From: Mustela lutreola
Taxonomy: Eukaryota > Chordata > Mammalia > Carnivora > Mustelidae
Length of the DNA stretch: 64,000 nucleotides
NCBI RefSeq assembly: GCF_030435805.1
Contig: NC_081291.1
Location: 10,067,001-10,131,000, forward strand
Direction of reading: 5' to 3'
A program made the position numbers and the translations under genes. The notes beneath the pieces were generated by a model, which saw nothing but the letters and a program-made list of their open reading frames with translations, was not told where the DNA came from and did not search any database. Of the stretch, positions 21,819 through 36,629 are shown one piece after another. Position 1 is the first letter of the stretch; every line of letters starts with the position of its first letter.

Positions 21819-22425
21819 CAGCGCAAGTCTGGCCAGGCCAGTGGCTCCTGTGGCCTCAGCAGCTTTTGCACGTGCCAAAGACTGTCCCCTCCTCCCTCAC
21901 CACTCTGCTCCCTCTGCCCTCCTGCCTTGGCTGCCACGTGCATGCTAGAAAGCAGGGGGGCAGCAGCTATAATCTGGCACTGACCCCAGGACACCCAGCC
22001 AGGTGAGAAAGGATCTGCCAGGCCTGCTTCTGGCTGCCTCTCTGCTCCAGCCCAGCCAGGACCCAACGTGAGGGCAGAAGCTGGCCGAGGGCTGCAGGCT
22101 CCTTCCCCGCCACACAAGGCCCGGACATACAGGACTCCTGTGACGGGCCTGGCCTTTCCCCTCATCTGTCCTTGCCACAGAGCAAAAGGCCAAGGTGCTG
22201 GGGCTCATGCTGCCCCTTAAGCTAAGACTGAGGCCAGGGGTGGGAGAAGGGCAGGGCCCCTCCTAGCCCCAGTGCCTGACGCTCACGGTACAGAGGCCCA
22301 TCTGCCCCTGGAGGCAGAAGGCTCGCATTGTTGTGAAGGTTGTGGATATTGTATTGTTTTTGTTTTTTTAATCTGTATAAACCTTTCAATGTTGACACTT
22401 AAAAATTAAAGATCACACTGATACC
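21606..22425 (+). CDS. ADGRE5: ADGRE5 exons 19-20, cytoplasmic tail, stop and 3' UTR
   Basis: Exons 21606-21704 and 21789-21818 encode the cytoplasmic tail, which starts VREEYRRWA and ends SESGM with stop TGA at 21816-21818. Human ends SESGI, so the last residue differs. The tail holds Ser/Thr-rich patches (TTSTTGTS) that are phosphorylation candidates. The 3' UTR runs to about 22425, about 15-20 bp past an ATTAAA signal at 22405-22410. Confidence 0.9.
22405..22410 (+). terminator. ADGRE5: ADGRE5 polyadenylation signal (ATTAAA)
   Basis: ATTAAA is the second commonest mammalian polyadenylation signal. It lies about 590 bp after the stop codon, with a CA and a GT-rich stretch (ggctgtgggggatgg) just downstream, as expected of a cleavage site near 22425. 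No canonical AATAAA occurs between the stop codon and this point. Confidence 0.75.
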
Positions 22426-22531
22426 GAAGCTGGCTGTGGGGGATGGCTAAAGCTCACTGGCCAGGCCTACTACATCCGTGAAATGCTAAGAACTGACAGA
22501 CAGGGTGGGAGCCAGGATTCCATAATAAAAC

Positions 22532-22537
22532 TTTACT
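22532..22537 (-). terminator. DDX39A: Candidate DDX39A polyadenylation signal (AGTAAA variant)
   Basis: On the minus strand, AGTAAA lies about 113 bp after the TAA stop at 22650, implying cleavage near 22515. No AATAAA is present on this strand in the interval. A minus-strand ATTAAA exists further on at 22367-22372, inside the ADGRE5 3' UTR, and would give overlapping 3' ends if used. Confidence 0.5.
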
Positions 22538-22649
22538 CTTACACAAATCTACAGCTTTTAAACAGTAAAAAGGCAGGCCCACTGGCACCTAGAAAGAAGC
22601 CTAGAAGCAGCACTCGGGAAACAGGGCAGCTCTGGCCATCAGCGCGTGG

Positions 22650-26717
<4,068 letters not shown>

Positions 26718-26718
26718 G

Positions 26719-27714
26719 CTGCTGAGAAAAGAAGAGGAAGAAGAGCTGAGGGAGGATAAAAAAACCCACCCACTGAGGCTCATCGAGGGAGGCCGCCGAG
26801 CAGCTGCAGTCTGTTGACACAGGCCCAAGAAGGGCAAGGCACTGGAGCCGTCTTCCAAGCTGGCACAGAAAGGACCCAGAAGATGAAGCTGACGGCCATC
26901 ACTCTCTGACCCCTTTCCATCATGCCCCCCCCAGCCCCCCGACTCCTGCAGAAAGTCCCACCATCTCCACTTGGGCAGCACCCCCAGCCTCAGCCTGTCG
27001 TGGTCACACCCTGCCCTCCTGTAAGCCACCTCATCTTGGCCAGGGCCCCTGTTCCCCACACCCACACATGCACACACCCCTCCACCTCCCAGGGCCTCCC
27101 TCTGCTCTGAGTGAAATCCCCACACTTCCCTATGGTTCTTACATCCCTCCTTGTTGGTCCTTGCACAACTCGTTCCACACTATCCCTTCTGAACCACCCC
27201 CAGCCTTGCCTGGCTGCTCAGACTCACCAAGCCCCTACCCCAAGCTTCTGCGGCACCTTGCCCTCACCAGGAAAACTCTAATGACCCACCTCAGCCCACC
27301 TAACCTAAAGGAGCTCCCTCCCCACCACTGCCCAAGAAGTCCACCGGGCCTGCACAGGGTAGGCCCCCTGAGACCAGGAGAGGTGGCTGCCAAGATGCTG
27401 GAGAGAGCAGAGTCTGCCCTGCCCCAGCTCCGCCCGCTATTTGTGGTCTGCACAGGGGAATAATTAAGTACTCTCATGAACAGGCCTCCCATTGGGCCCA
27501 GGCCAATAAAAAGAGAGCTGAGATGGTAAATAGAATTAATACAAAGGTTGCTTACCTCCTGGCTTTATTTTATCCAATACATGCCCAGCACCTACTGGGT
27601 GTAAGCTACAAAAGACCCGGGAGTGAGAATATGATCTTTTGTACTCCCAATCCCACCCTAGCCTCCAAGTCTAGAGGGAGGAAGCGCTGAAGCAGTCACT
27701 CACTCTTCTTTCTG
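26719..27714. other. DDX39A: DDX39A intron 1, gene-proximal part
   Basis: No exon or clear repeat. It includes C-rich sequence near 26925-26940. The whole intron runs to 30605 (3.9 kb). Confidence 0.4.
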
Positions 27715-28090
27715 AGCTGGATACGGAGGGTCCTGGGCCCACTTTCTGGCCCTCCCTGTCTCATTCTCTCCATGACTTCATCCAGCCCCAGGGTTTTAAC
27801 CACCTCTGTGAGGGAGACCTCCCAAACTTATGTCTCTATCCACTGCCAGCTCCCTTCAACAGCCTCTGTTACCCAGCTACCTTGCCTACATCTCCCCTCA
27901 GAACCTGAACTCAGAATACCCAGACCAAAACCCACTGTCTCTTCCTGCAGACCTGCTTCTCAAAAAAGCAATTCCATTTTCTCATTGGCTCTTTCTGTCC
28001 CCCTGTCCAGTCAGCCAACAGGTCCCAATAGGGCAATTAGGCCACTTCTTACCGCTGCTACCTCACTGGTCCCAAGTTCCCTTCACTTTT
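27715..28090 (-). repeat. Old interspersed repeat, L2-associated family
   Basis: Text such as cctgaactcagaatacccagaccaaaacccactgtctcttcctgcagacctgcttctc resembles a widespread ancient mammalian repeat in reverse orientation, perhaps the same family as 4120-4750. Not named with confidence. Confidence 0.4.
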
Positions 28091-28095
28091 CTTTC

Positions 28096-28202
28096 TTTTT
28101 ATATATTTATTTAAATTACTTCTACACCAACGTGGGGCTCAAACTCAGGACCCCAAGATCAAGAGTCACATGCTCTTCTGACTGAGACAGCCAGATGCCC
28201 CC
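28096..28202 (-). repeat. Old CanSINE, reverse
   Basis: ttatttaaattacttctacaccaacgtggggctcaaactcagg to cagccagatgcccc, the diverged short CanSINE type also seen at 1711. Confidence 0.8.
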
Positions 28203-28230
28203 TCACCTTTCTTTTTTAAAATTAGAACAG

Positions 28231-28430
28231 CTTTGGGCGCCTAGGTGGCTCAGTGGGTTGAGCATCTGCCTTTGGCTCAAGTCATGATCTCAGGGTCCTG
28301 GGATCAAGTCCCGAGTTCAGCTCTTTGCTTGGCAGGGAGCCTGTTTCCTCCTCTCTCTCTCTGCCTGCCTCCCTGCCTACTTGTGATCTCTCTCTGTCAA
28401 ATAAATAAAATCTTTTAAAAAATAAACAAA
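28231..28430 (+). repeat. CanSINE, forward
   Basis: Complete copy from gggcgcctaggtggctcag through the pyrimidine tract and gtcaaataaataaaatctttt. Flanking words aaattagaacagctttggg and acaattagaacacctttac suggest a duplication of attagaaca. Confidence 0.9.
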
Positions 28431-28439
28431 TTTAAAAAA

Positions 28440-28825
28440 TACAATTAGAACACCTTTACTGATATAGTCACATGCTCTACCAGAAATATGTGCAACAATC
28501 ACTACAGCCGGAATGCATTACATATTTCAGTTGGTCTTCAAAAAGACCAAACACATTACCTATCATCCTCCCCCTTCCAACCCCTTTGGCCACTGCTAAC
28601 CTACTTTTTTTTTTCTATGAATTTGTTGTTTCAGACATCCCATAAATGGAATCACAATATGTCACCATTCATCCAGCTTCTTTCATTCTGCATGTTTTGA
28701 CATTGATCCGCTTTGTGGTATGCATCAGTACCTTGCTCCTTGTCATGGCTGAACTTCCCCCCCGTAGGGCTACCAGTTCACCCATTGTCAGCTGATGGGT
28801 ATTTGGGCACCATCGTCTCTTGCCT
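28440..28825 (-). repeat. L1 3'-end fragment, reverse orientation
   Basis: tcccataaatggaatcacaatatgtcacc and cttctttcattctgcatgttttgac resemble reverse L1 3' sequence. Contains a T run at 28605-28614. Confidence 0.55.
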
Positions 28826-28829
28826 GGAT

Positions 28830-29225
28830 TTATGCTAATAGTCTCCTCACTGGTCTCCCTGTTTTCCATCCCCCTCCACCTTCTCTCCCCACAAAAGCCA
28901 GAGGAAGCCTATTAAAGTGATGTCAGAGAATGTCACTCCTCTGCTCAAAACTCTCCACAGGCTCCCACTGTGCTCAGACAAAAACTCAAGTCCTCACCAT
29001 GACCTACCAGACCCTACACGAACCGACCCCCTCCATGCTCAGACCTCGTCTCCTCCATCACTCTTACTGGCCTTGCTGCTGTGCCTCAGACCCGCCTCTG
29101 CACTTTTGCAGTTGCTGTTCTTGCTGCCCACAATGGACATCAATCCCCCTACTTCCTTCAGACCTCTTGCTCCAGAAGGGTACTTCTTGCAGGTCACACC
29201 TAAAAAAGCACCCTTTTTAAGGTCA
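28830..29225 (+). repeat. L2 fragment
   Basis: gtcactcctctgctcaaaactctccacaggctcccactgtgctcagac, catgacctaccagaccctacacgaac and cacttttgcagttgctgttcttgctgcc form the familiar L2 3' region. Confidence 0.75.
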
Positions 29226-30229
29226 TGCCTGATAGCCCTTTTGCCCAGAGCCTAAAACAGATAAGCACTTAACAACAAGGGCTGAATGAACAGAATTAGA
29301 ATTGAGGCCTCAAGACAGAGCTTAAGCACTAAAGTATGCATATACCCTTACTAATTCTTGAAAAAAAAAAAAGTAATCTGAACAGGAAGGGGTTAGTTCC
29401 CAGGCAGCAGAGAAAAGAACAGGAGCTAGGAAAGGTCAGTCCCAAAACACCAGGCCCTTGTGAGGAATGGAGAGCAAGACTGGCTGGTAGAAGTAGAGGC
29501 AAAGGACAAAGCTGGGAAAGCTGTTCAAGTTGAGGGCATTCATACTTTATTTGCTAACCTATAGGGAATCGCTGATTAAATTCTTAAGTGACTCAGTTGT
29601 CCCAGAGCAATTTATTCCAGAGTAGATGAGTGGGGAATGAGACCAGAAACAGGGAAAACCAGTCACCAAAAGAGGATCAACCAGCGTGGGGGTGTTATGA
29701 GGGAAGAAGGTGGAACATTCAGCAGGGCAGGGTACTCCCTGGGCAGAGAAGAATTAGAGTCACCTACTCTGACCGTCAAACCTGGTGAACAAGAAGAGAT
29801 GGTGCATTTAAAAGATACAGATCAAAATAAATCGTTTTGTTCTTAGGGAGAGAGATTCAGGGCAGCCTGAGTTTGAGGCACAAATTTTTCTAGAAAGCGG
29901 TGAGACAACATGTACAGCTCAAAACAAATTAGAGAGGACGAGGACTGTTGGGGTTTGTCCCACCCAGCGGGGATAGCTGCGACTGCTGAGGCCCCAGGAG
30001 CAGATGAACTTGAAAGCTGACGCCGGAAAAGTGACAATTTAGACACACCCACGGGTACCCATTCACAGTCAAAGTGCCCCCAGGGAAGACTTCCATCTCA
30101 GTTTGCGTCTGAGACATCTTTTTTGATCTAAATCTCTGGAACCCCGAATCCCCCAAACACAGAGCAAAAACACAGCAATGTGGGGGTAGGCAAGTCCCTC
30201 GCACTTGGGGAAGCCTGTCCCGTCTACAA
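29226..30229. other. DDX39A: DDX39A intron 1, upstream part
   Basis: No recognised repeat or exon apart from an A run at 29360-29371. Base composition turns GC-rich and CpG-rich from about 30230. Confidence 0.4.
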
Positions 30230-30605
30230 GCTCGGGTTTCCGCCACCGCAACCCCAGACCCTGGCGTCGCCCCCTCCCCAATCCCTCCCCAAACAGCCTA
30301 GGCGGTCTTCTCGGACAGAAAGGCTTTCTCTCCAAATCGGGCTCGACCCGTGGACCGCCATGACAGCCTACTCCCGGAAGCGGGCATGGTCCTCGCCCGC
30401 CAACAGCCACGGTCCCCCTTTGCGCATGCGCTGTGGCATTCAACGGCCGAACCCGCGCGGCGGGTGCCCCAACCGCCCCGCCCCGCCTTGTCTCGCGCCC
30501 GCTCCTCTTCCTCTTCCCCTTAGCCCCCGGCGTCTCCCATCGCCAGCTCGCCCGCAAGTCCGAAGTCTCTGCACCGCGGCCCCGCGCCCCGGGGCCATCG
30601 CTCAC

Positions 30606-30740
30606 CTGGCACCCCGTTCGCCTCCGCGTGCTCCGAGAAGTGCCGTCCGACTCCGGTTACCCGTCTCGCGCCCCAGCACGAGCTGTAGGGCTTCCTGCCT
30701 CCTACGTCCGACTGCGGCTCTGCTTAGTGGACTGCTGCCT
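30606..30740 (-). other. DDX39A: DDX39A untranslated exon 1 (inferred)
   Basis: A consensus donor on the minus strand (ccag/gtgagc) places the 3' edge of a noncoding first exon at 30606 within a CpG-rich block, 3.9 kb upstream of the coding exon. The 5' edge near 30700-30740 is a guess from the distance to the upstream CCAAT boxes. Family knowledge supports a noncoding first exon, because the ATG lies 1 nt inside exon 2. Confidence 0.6.
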
Positions 30741-30910
30741 TTTCATTCAAGAGAGGCGGCAGCGATGATTGGGTCCTGCAGGAGGCGTCTGGAGGCTATT
30801 GGTGAAGAGAGGAAACAGGGCGTGCCTTTTGCCTCGGGTTCATTGGTCAATCTGAAAGTAGGCGCCCTGGGCTGAGGCCGACGTGAGGCCGTGCGCTGTC
30901 ACGTGACTGG
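30640..30910 (-). promoter_or_regulatory. DDX39A: DDX39A promoter: CpG island, three CCAAT boxes, GTCACGTGAC
   Basis: Reading the minus strand, ATTGG on the plus strand at 30768-30772, 30798-30802 and 30842-30846 gives three CCAAT boxes spaced 30 and 44 bp. This spacing is typical of NF-Y arrays in growth-linked genes. A palindromic E-box, GTCACGTGAC, lies further upstream at 30898-30907 and fits USF/TFEB-type factors. The surrounding 30230-30950 is rich in CpG. No TATA box is seen. Confidence 0.65.
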
Positions 30911-31349
30911 CGGTTTGCCTTCGGCGGGCGTCTCCATATTTAGTACTGGCAGCTGAAGTCGGGGATGGTTTGCTTTTGGCAAGTGTCTCGCCTTTCTGTT
31001 ACGTGGCTTCTACGCCTGGCATGGAATTCAGGACTCTTGAAGTGGGCGTGTGCCCGCGGCCACTTGGTAGTCCAGGGTGGAGGCTCTGAAAGAGTCCTGA
31101 AAAGGATTGGGAGGTCGGAATGACTGCAGGGTGAAGGCAGTTTGCACCCACCGTGACAGTTCCCATTTGCTGAGAGTCTTCTCCTGGGTCAGACTGTGCT
31201 GGTGGCCATGCAGGTTCAGGCCACAAAATCCAAACCAAGATGTTTTAGTCATAAAACTTTCTTTTTCTTTTTCTTCTTCTTATTATTTTTACTTTTTCCT
31301 TGTATTATATTTTCTCCACCTTACCCACCACCACCCCCACTTCCGGTAC
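30911..31349. other. Upstream flank of DDX39A
   Basis: No gene recognised. A (CTT)-rich run lies at 31259-31282. Confidence 0.4.
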
Positions 31350-31960
31350 TTTACTGAGGTAAAAGTTTATAGTAAAAAGAAAAGGTCCACTGAGTTTTGA
31401 AGATTGACAGCCAGTGACGATTGCCCAATGAAGATACAGAACATTTCCAACATCCCAGAAAGTTCTGTTGTGCCCCTCTCAGGTGAACCGCCCTCTTCTC
31501 CCTGACCCCTAACCAGGCAAAAACACTATTTGTATTTCTATAATGATGGATTAGTTGTGCTATTGAATTTCATAAAAACAGAAGCATGCAATAGTTTGTC
31601 TTTTTTATCTGGCTTCTTTTGCTCAAAAAACTGGTTGTTGTTTTTTAGATTTGTCCATGTGCTGCCTGTATCCATAGTTATTATTCCTTGCTGAGTAGTA
31701 GTCCACGCTGTGGTTATACCACAATATAGCCAATATAATTTATCCATTCACCCACTGACGGACATATGGTTATTCCTAGTGTTTGGCCGTTATTAATGAA
31801 GCTTGTAGAAGTATTTTCATGAACGTAAGTTCACTTCTCTAGGGCAAATGCCAAGGAATGGAATGGTAGGCTGTAGGTGATGTGTATGTTCAATTTTAGT
31901 AGATCGTGACAGTTTTCCTAAGTTGTTCTTCTTTACACTCCCACTGGGCACCCTGTGAAA
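31350..31960 (-). repeat. L1 3'-end fragment, reverse orientation
   Basis: atctggcttcttttgctcaa, gtccatgtgctgcctgtatccatag, attccttgctgagtagtagtcc and tccattcacccactgacggacatatgg are classic reverse L1 3'-region words. About 600 bp survives. Confidence 0.75.
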
Positions 31961-32439
31961 GTTCCAGTTACCTGGTATCATCAGTCTTTCTCAGCTGTGT
32001 TTTGATTTGGGGATTTGGGATGGTGGGGGGAAATGGAGGGGAGGGAGATAAGCTGGTCAAACATAATAATCCTGCCCCAGCAATCCAATCTCCCCAAGCC
32101 CCGACACAGTTAAACCTTGCTCCACAGTTCTCCAGGGAGATTCTAGCCTTTCTCTTTCATTTAGTGTAGGCTATTTTGGGGTCGATGTTCTAGACAACAG
32201 ATTCAGAGCTGAAAACTGCCAGAGGTACAACTTCAGTCAAAAAACCCAATAAAATAAAGAGAAACCAGTCAATTGAGAGGGAGGCTTTACATAATAAAGG
32301 TAGATATTGTAGGTACCATAACACTTACTGAGCACCTCCTGTGTACCCAGCTTGAGGGTGAGGCATGCAAAATTTAAGGGGCACCGAAAGCTGTCATCTA
32401 AATAAATAATTTTAATGCACTATTTTAAAATCAAAATTA
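31961..32439. other. Intergenic, nothing recognised
   Basis: AT-moderate sequence with a short phrase cttactgagcacctcctgtgtaccc at about 32325, possibly the edge of an old MIR/L2 copy. Confidence 0.35.
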
Positions 32440-32640
32440 GGGACGCCTGGGTGGCTCAGTGAGTTAAAGCTTCTGCCTTTGGCTCAGGTCATGATCTCAG
32501 GGTCCTGGGATTGAGCCCTGCGGGCTCTCTGCTCAGCGGAGAGTCTTCTTCCCTTCCTCTCTCTCTCTGCCTGCCTCTCTGCCTACTTGTGATCTCTGTC
32601 AAATAAATAAAATCTTTAAAATAAAATAAAATAAAAATTA
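32440..32640 (+). repeat. CanSINE, forward
   Basis: Complete copy from gggacgcctgggtggctcag to gtcaaataaataaaatcttt with an (AAAAT)n tail. Confidence 0.93.
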
Positions 32641-32658
32641 ACTTTTAAAATCTGTGAT

Positions 32659-32830
32659 GTGGCTCAGTGGGTTAAAGCCTCTGCCTTCGGCTCAGGTCAT
32701 GATCCTGGGGTCCTGGGATCGAGCCCCACATCGGGCTGTCTGCTCAGCAGGGAGCCTGCTTCCTCTGCCTACTTGTGAACTCTGTCTGTCAAATAAATAA
32801 ATAAAATCTTAAAAAAATAATAATAAATAA
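32659..32830 (+). repeat. CanSINE, forward, 5'-truncated, with clear target-site duplication
   Basis: The head is missing and the copy begins at gtggctcagtgggtt. The word aaaatctgtgat stands directly before it (32647-32658) and again after its A-rich tail (about 32832-32843), marking the insertion. Confidence 0.9.
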
Positions 32831-33756
32831 TAAAATCTGTGATAAACAAAACACCAAAATGTTAAGTAAAAACAGGATCAGTAACAGTGCTGCATGGAGC
32901 AAAGCCATATCAGCGCCTGAGGCAAAAGGGAAAGATCAGGTTTACTGATCGTGTCTTTATCTGGACTTTTTGCATTGATTTTGATTTCAAAAATTATTGC
33001 ACTAATGCATTCTGTGTCTTGAGTTTTGGGACTCCCTTAAATGTTGTACCTGAAGCAAATGCCTCACTCTCAACCCTAATTCCCACACTGGTGTGCTCAG
33101 TCTGAGAAATCTAAGCAAATCAACTGACTAAATCCCCCACCTGGAGCCGATTAGTGCACATACTAGCATATCCATTGTCAAGCGGGTGACCTGAGGTCCA
33201 GAGAGGGTTAGCCCAGCCTGAAGATCACACAGCTGGCAGGGATCCAAACCCAAGCTACCTCCCTCCATTAGACTTGGTCACATCCTACAAAGGTGGAGCT
33301 AGAAGTCAAAGGCAGGTAACTTGGAAGCCCAGAGAAAACCTGTCCCTGGGGAGAGAAGAGGTGCCCCACGAAAGCAGAGAAGAGGCAAGCTTGGATAATT
33401 AAATAATCTAAAGTGAGTTACAGAGGAGACAAAGCCAGTTAAATCCTGTTGACAGGTGTGAGATTAATAAAGGGAAATCTCACTAAAATAGAGTTGGGAG
33501 GCCAGAAGGGGGCGCTCTCACACAATATCACTCCTTGTGAGCCCTTTACAGTCTCACCTGGAAGAAGCCTATACTTTTACTGCCCTAGCCCTAGGAAGAT
33601 TTTCTTCTGAGCAAGCAACAGCCCAGCCAGTGAGAGACAGTCACAACTCAGCCAATGAAAAGCCATTACACTTTGAGGAGCACAAGGCTGACTTAGTGGG
33701 TGGAGCATGGAAACCATCTCAGGAAGTGTGAATTTGAGGCCCACACTGGGCATAGA

Positions 33757-33845
33757 GATAGATAGATAAATAGATAGGAGGAAGGAAAGAAGAAGGGAGG
33801 GAAGGAAGGGAGGAAGGAAGGAAGGGGGGAAGGTAAAGAAAAGAA
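33757..33845. repeat. (GATA)n then (GGAA)n microsatellite
   Basis: agatagatagataaatagatagg followed by about 70 bp of ggaa/gaag units. It probably grew from the tail of the old CanSINE before it. Confidence 0.9.
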
Positions 33846-33847
33846 AG

Positions 33848-34000
33848 AGGTGCCTGCGTTGTTCAGTTGGTTAAGCCTCCAACTCTTGATTTTTGGACAT
33901 TATCTCAGGGTCTCAGGCTATGCACTGGGCTTGAAGCCTGCTTAAGATTCTCTACCCCCCTCTGCCTCTCTCCTGTAAAACCAACAAACAAAAAAAACCC
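33848..34000 (+). repeat. Diverged CanSINE, forward
   Basis: gaggtgcctgcgttgttcagttggttaag to gcctgcttaagattctctacc and an A-rich end with caaacaaaaa. Confidence 0.8.
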
Positions 34001-34207
34001 TCTACACTTCGAACTCCCAATTTATTCCGATGGAATTTTGTCTATAATAGCTCCTCCCAACTCTCTCTTTCCACAATGAAAGTGCATTCTTCCACCTTGT
34101 TCTCTGGACTTGCCTATGGGTTTGCCATAGCTTGCTTGTTGCACATTACAATTCTCTGCTATTGCCAAATAAACTGTTTTGCTGGTAAAATAACTGATGG
34201 TTCTACT

Positions 34208-34406
34208 TATTTATTTTTTAAGATTTTAGTTATTTATTTGACAGAAAGAGAGAGAGAGAGAGAGAGAATGCAAGCTGGGGGAGTAAGAGAGGGAGAAGCA
34301 GGCTTCCTGCTGAGCAGGGAACCCGATGCAGGGCTGGATCCCAGGACCCTGGGATCATGACCTGAGCCAAAGGCAGATGCTTAATGACTCGCCACCCAGG
34401 CGCCTA
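34208..34406 (-). repeat. CanSINE, reverse
   Basis: Starts atttattttttaagattttag, contains a (GA)n run and ends gccacccaggcgcct. The flanks tgatggttctact and aatggttttattt look like a diverged target-site duplication. Confidence 0.9.
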
Positions 34407-34839
34407 TAATGGTTTTATTTTTAAGGTTAACAAAATTCTGGGGAAACAGGAAAATACCCCAGCACACCTCCACCCATGCAGCCAGGGGGAGCTTCTACTA
34501 TTCAGAAACAAAACACCAATTTTAAGGCCAGAGAAGGTCAAATCTTCCTAAAGTACATCCACCATTCAAGATAAACAAATGTTAACTTTTGTCATATTGG
34601 CTTGATTCACTTCAGAATTATTTTAAGATATAAAGTATTTTAAAGCACACTCACTCAAAAGAAAGAAAGAAAAAAGAAAAAGCACTCAAATGGCTAAAAA
34701 AAAAAAAAAAAAAAAACAGACACAACCAAGGGCTAAAGAAGCTCTGGCATGACCAAGAATTCTCATCCACTTGCTAGCAGGCATGTGCAACGGGAAAAAT
34801 TACTTTGGAAAATGATTTGGCAGTTTGTCATAACCAGGG

Positions 34840-35020
34840 TTTCTCAATCTTGGCACTACTGGCACTTGGCCTGGAACATTCTTCCCAGTGGGACCATTCT
34901 GTGCATTGTAGGATGTGGAACATCATCCCTGGTCTCCAGCCAGTAGATGCCAGTAGTGGTGACAACTAAAAATGTCTCCAGATATTGCTAATGTTCACCA
35001 GGTGGTGGGGGCAAAATCAC
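34840..35020 (-). repeat. MER5A-type hAT-Charlie fossil
   Basis: gggtttctcaatcttggcactactggcac, cattgtaggatgtggaacatcatccctgg and aaaatgtctccagatattgctaatgttc match MER5A in reverse orientation. Confidence 0.8.
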
Positions 35021-35192
35021 TCCAGATGAGATGGGTTAAATACGATGATGTCATGACTAAGCAATCCTCCTAGGTATGGATCTAACAGTTAATGAAACAC
35101 TTACTGCCCCCCGAAAGATACGAACAAGGAAAGTTCTTAACATAATAACCCCAAACGAAATAACCTAAATGTCCGTTGTCAAGGGAATGGAT

Positions 35193-35391
35193 AGGGGCAC
35201 CTGGGTGGCTCAGTCAGTTAAGCATCTGCTCAAGTCATGATCCAAAGGTCCTGGGATGGAGCTCCACATTGGGCTTCCTGCTCAGTGGGGAGTCTGCTTC
35301 TTCCTCTTCCTAGGCCCCTCCCCCCTGGCTCGTGCTCTTTCTCCCTCATGCTTTCTGTCTCTCTTTTAAATAAATAAATAAAATATATTTT
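35193..35391 (+). repeat. CanSINE, forward
   Basis: ggggcacctgggtggctcagtcag to taaataaataaataaaatat. Its flanks in the old L1 are gaatggata and aaaacccc. Confidence 0.9.
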
Positions 35392-35404
35392 AAAACCCCA
35401 AACA

Positions 35405-35587
35405 GGGGCACCTGGGTGGCTCAGTGGGTTAAGCCTCTGCCTTCAGCTCAGGTCATGATCTCAGGGTCCTGGGATGGAGCCCCGCATCAGGCTTTCTGCT
35501 CAGCGGGGAGCCTGCTTCCCCCTCTCTCTCTGCCTCCCTCTCTGCCTACTTATGATCTCTCTCTCTATTAAATTAAAAAAAAAATCT
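35405..35587 (+). repeat. CanSINE, forward, with target-site duplication
   Basis: The word aaaaccccaaaca stands before (35392-35404) and after (35588-35600) this copy. It inserted at the tail of the SINE at 35193. Confidence 0.92.
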
Positions 35588-36076
35588 AAAAACCCCAAAC
35601 AATAGTGAATGGATAAAGAAACTGTGGTCTGACCCAGTGATTCCTCTTCTGGGTATTTACCCAGAGAAAATGGAAACTAACTTAAAAAGATATATTCATC
35701 CCTAAGTCTCCTGCAGTATTATTTATAATAATAGCCAGGCTATGTAAGCAACCTAAATGTCTATCAATAGATGAATGTATAAAGAAGATGTGATATACAT
35801 ATACAATGGCATATTACTCATCTATTAAGAAAAAGAAAAGTGACATTTGGAACAACATGGATGGTCCTAGAGGATATTATTCTAAATGAAATAAGTCAGA
35901 CAAAGACAAATACCATATGATTTCACTTATAGGTGGAGTCTAAAAAAAGAGTCAATCAAACAAAATCAGAAACAGACACAGTAATACAGAGAACAACCTG
36001 GTGATTGCCAGAGGGGCAGGGGCTGGAAGGATGGGCGAGATAAGGGAGGAGATCAAGAAACACAAACTTCCAGTTT

Positions 36077-36266
36077 TTTTTTTAAAGATTTTATTTGTTT
36101 ATTTGACAGACAGAGATCACAGCAGACAGAGAGGCAGGCAGAGAGAGAGAGGGAAGCAGGCTCCCTGCTGAGCAGAAAGCCCGACGCGGGACTCGATCCC
36201 AGGACCCCGAGATCCCGACCCGAGCCGAAGGCAGCGGCTCAACCCACTGAGCCACCCAAGCGCCCC
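36077..36266 (-). repeat. CanSINE, reverse, with target-site duplication
   Basis: Flanked by aaacttccagttt at 36064-36076 and 36267-36279. Reads from tttaaagattttatttg to gagccacccaagcgccc and sits inside L1 sequence. Confidence 0.93.
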
Positions 36267-36629
36267 CAAACTTCCAGTTTTAAAATAAATAAGTCACAGG
36301 ACGAAAAGTACAGCATATGGAATATAGACAACAATTTGTATGGGAACAGATGGTAACTATTCATCAGTGGGGAGCATTTCATAATGCATATAATTGTCAA
36401 GTCACTATATTGTACATCTGAAATTAATATTACATACAACATAATATTTATGTCAACTATATTCAATTAAATACATACACACACTCATACATTCATACAT
36501 ATATACATACATAATCAACTATTAATAAAAGAAGAAACTGTGGTCCATCCATATCCTGGCATGTAAAAAGGAATAAATTATTGATATATACAATATCATG
36601 GATGAATCTCAAAAACACATCATGTTCTT

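Larger units (their letters stand above)
33455..34435 (+). repeat. Solo LTR fossil, interrupted by SINEs and a microsatellite
   Basis: Pieces from ggtgtgagattaataaagggaaatctcact, through gggcgctctcacacaatatcac and ctgagcaagcaacagcccagccagtgag, to ttgccatagcttgcttgttgcacattacaattctctgctattgccaaataaac and ataactgatggttctac form one LTR-like unit. I recall this as a carnivore LTR but cannot name the family. It is broken up by an old CanSINE (about 33688-33762), a tetranucleotide run, a second CanSINE (33848-34000) and a reverse CanSINE (34208-34406). Confidence 0.55.

Noticed and set aside
30069-30875. Frames of 178-231 codons across the DDX39A CpG island
   Set aside because: Same cause: GC-rich promoter DNA. 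No domain, and inconsistent with the noncoding first exon.
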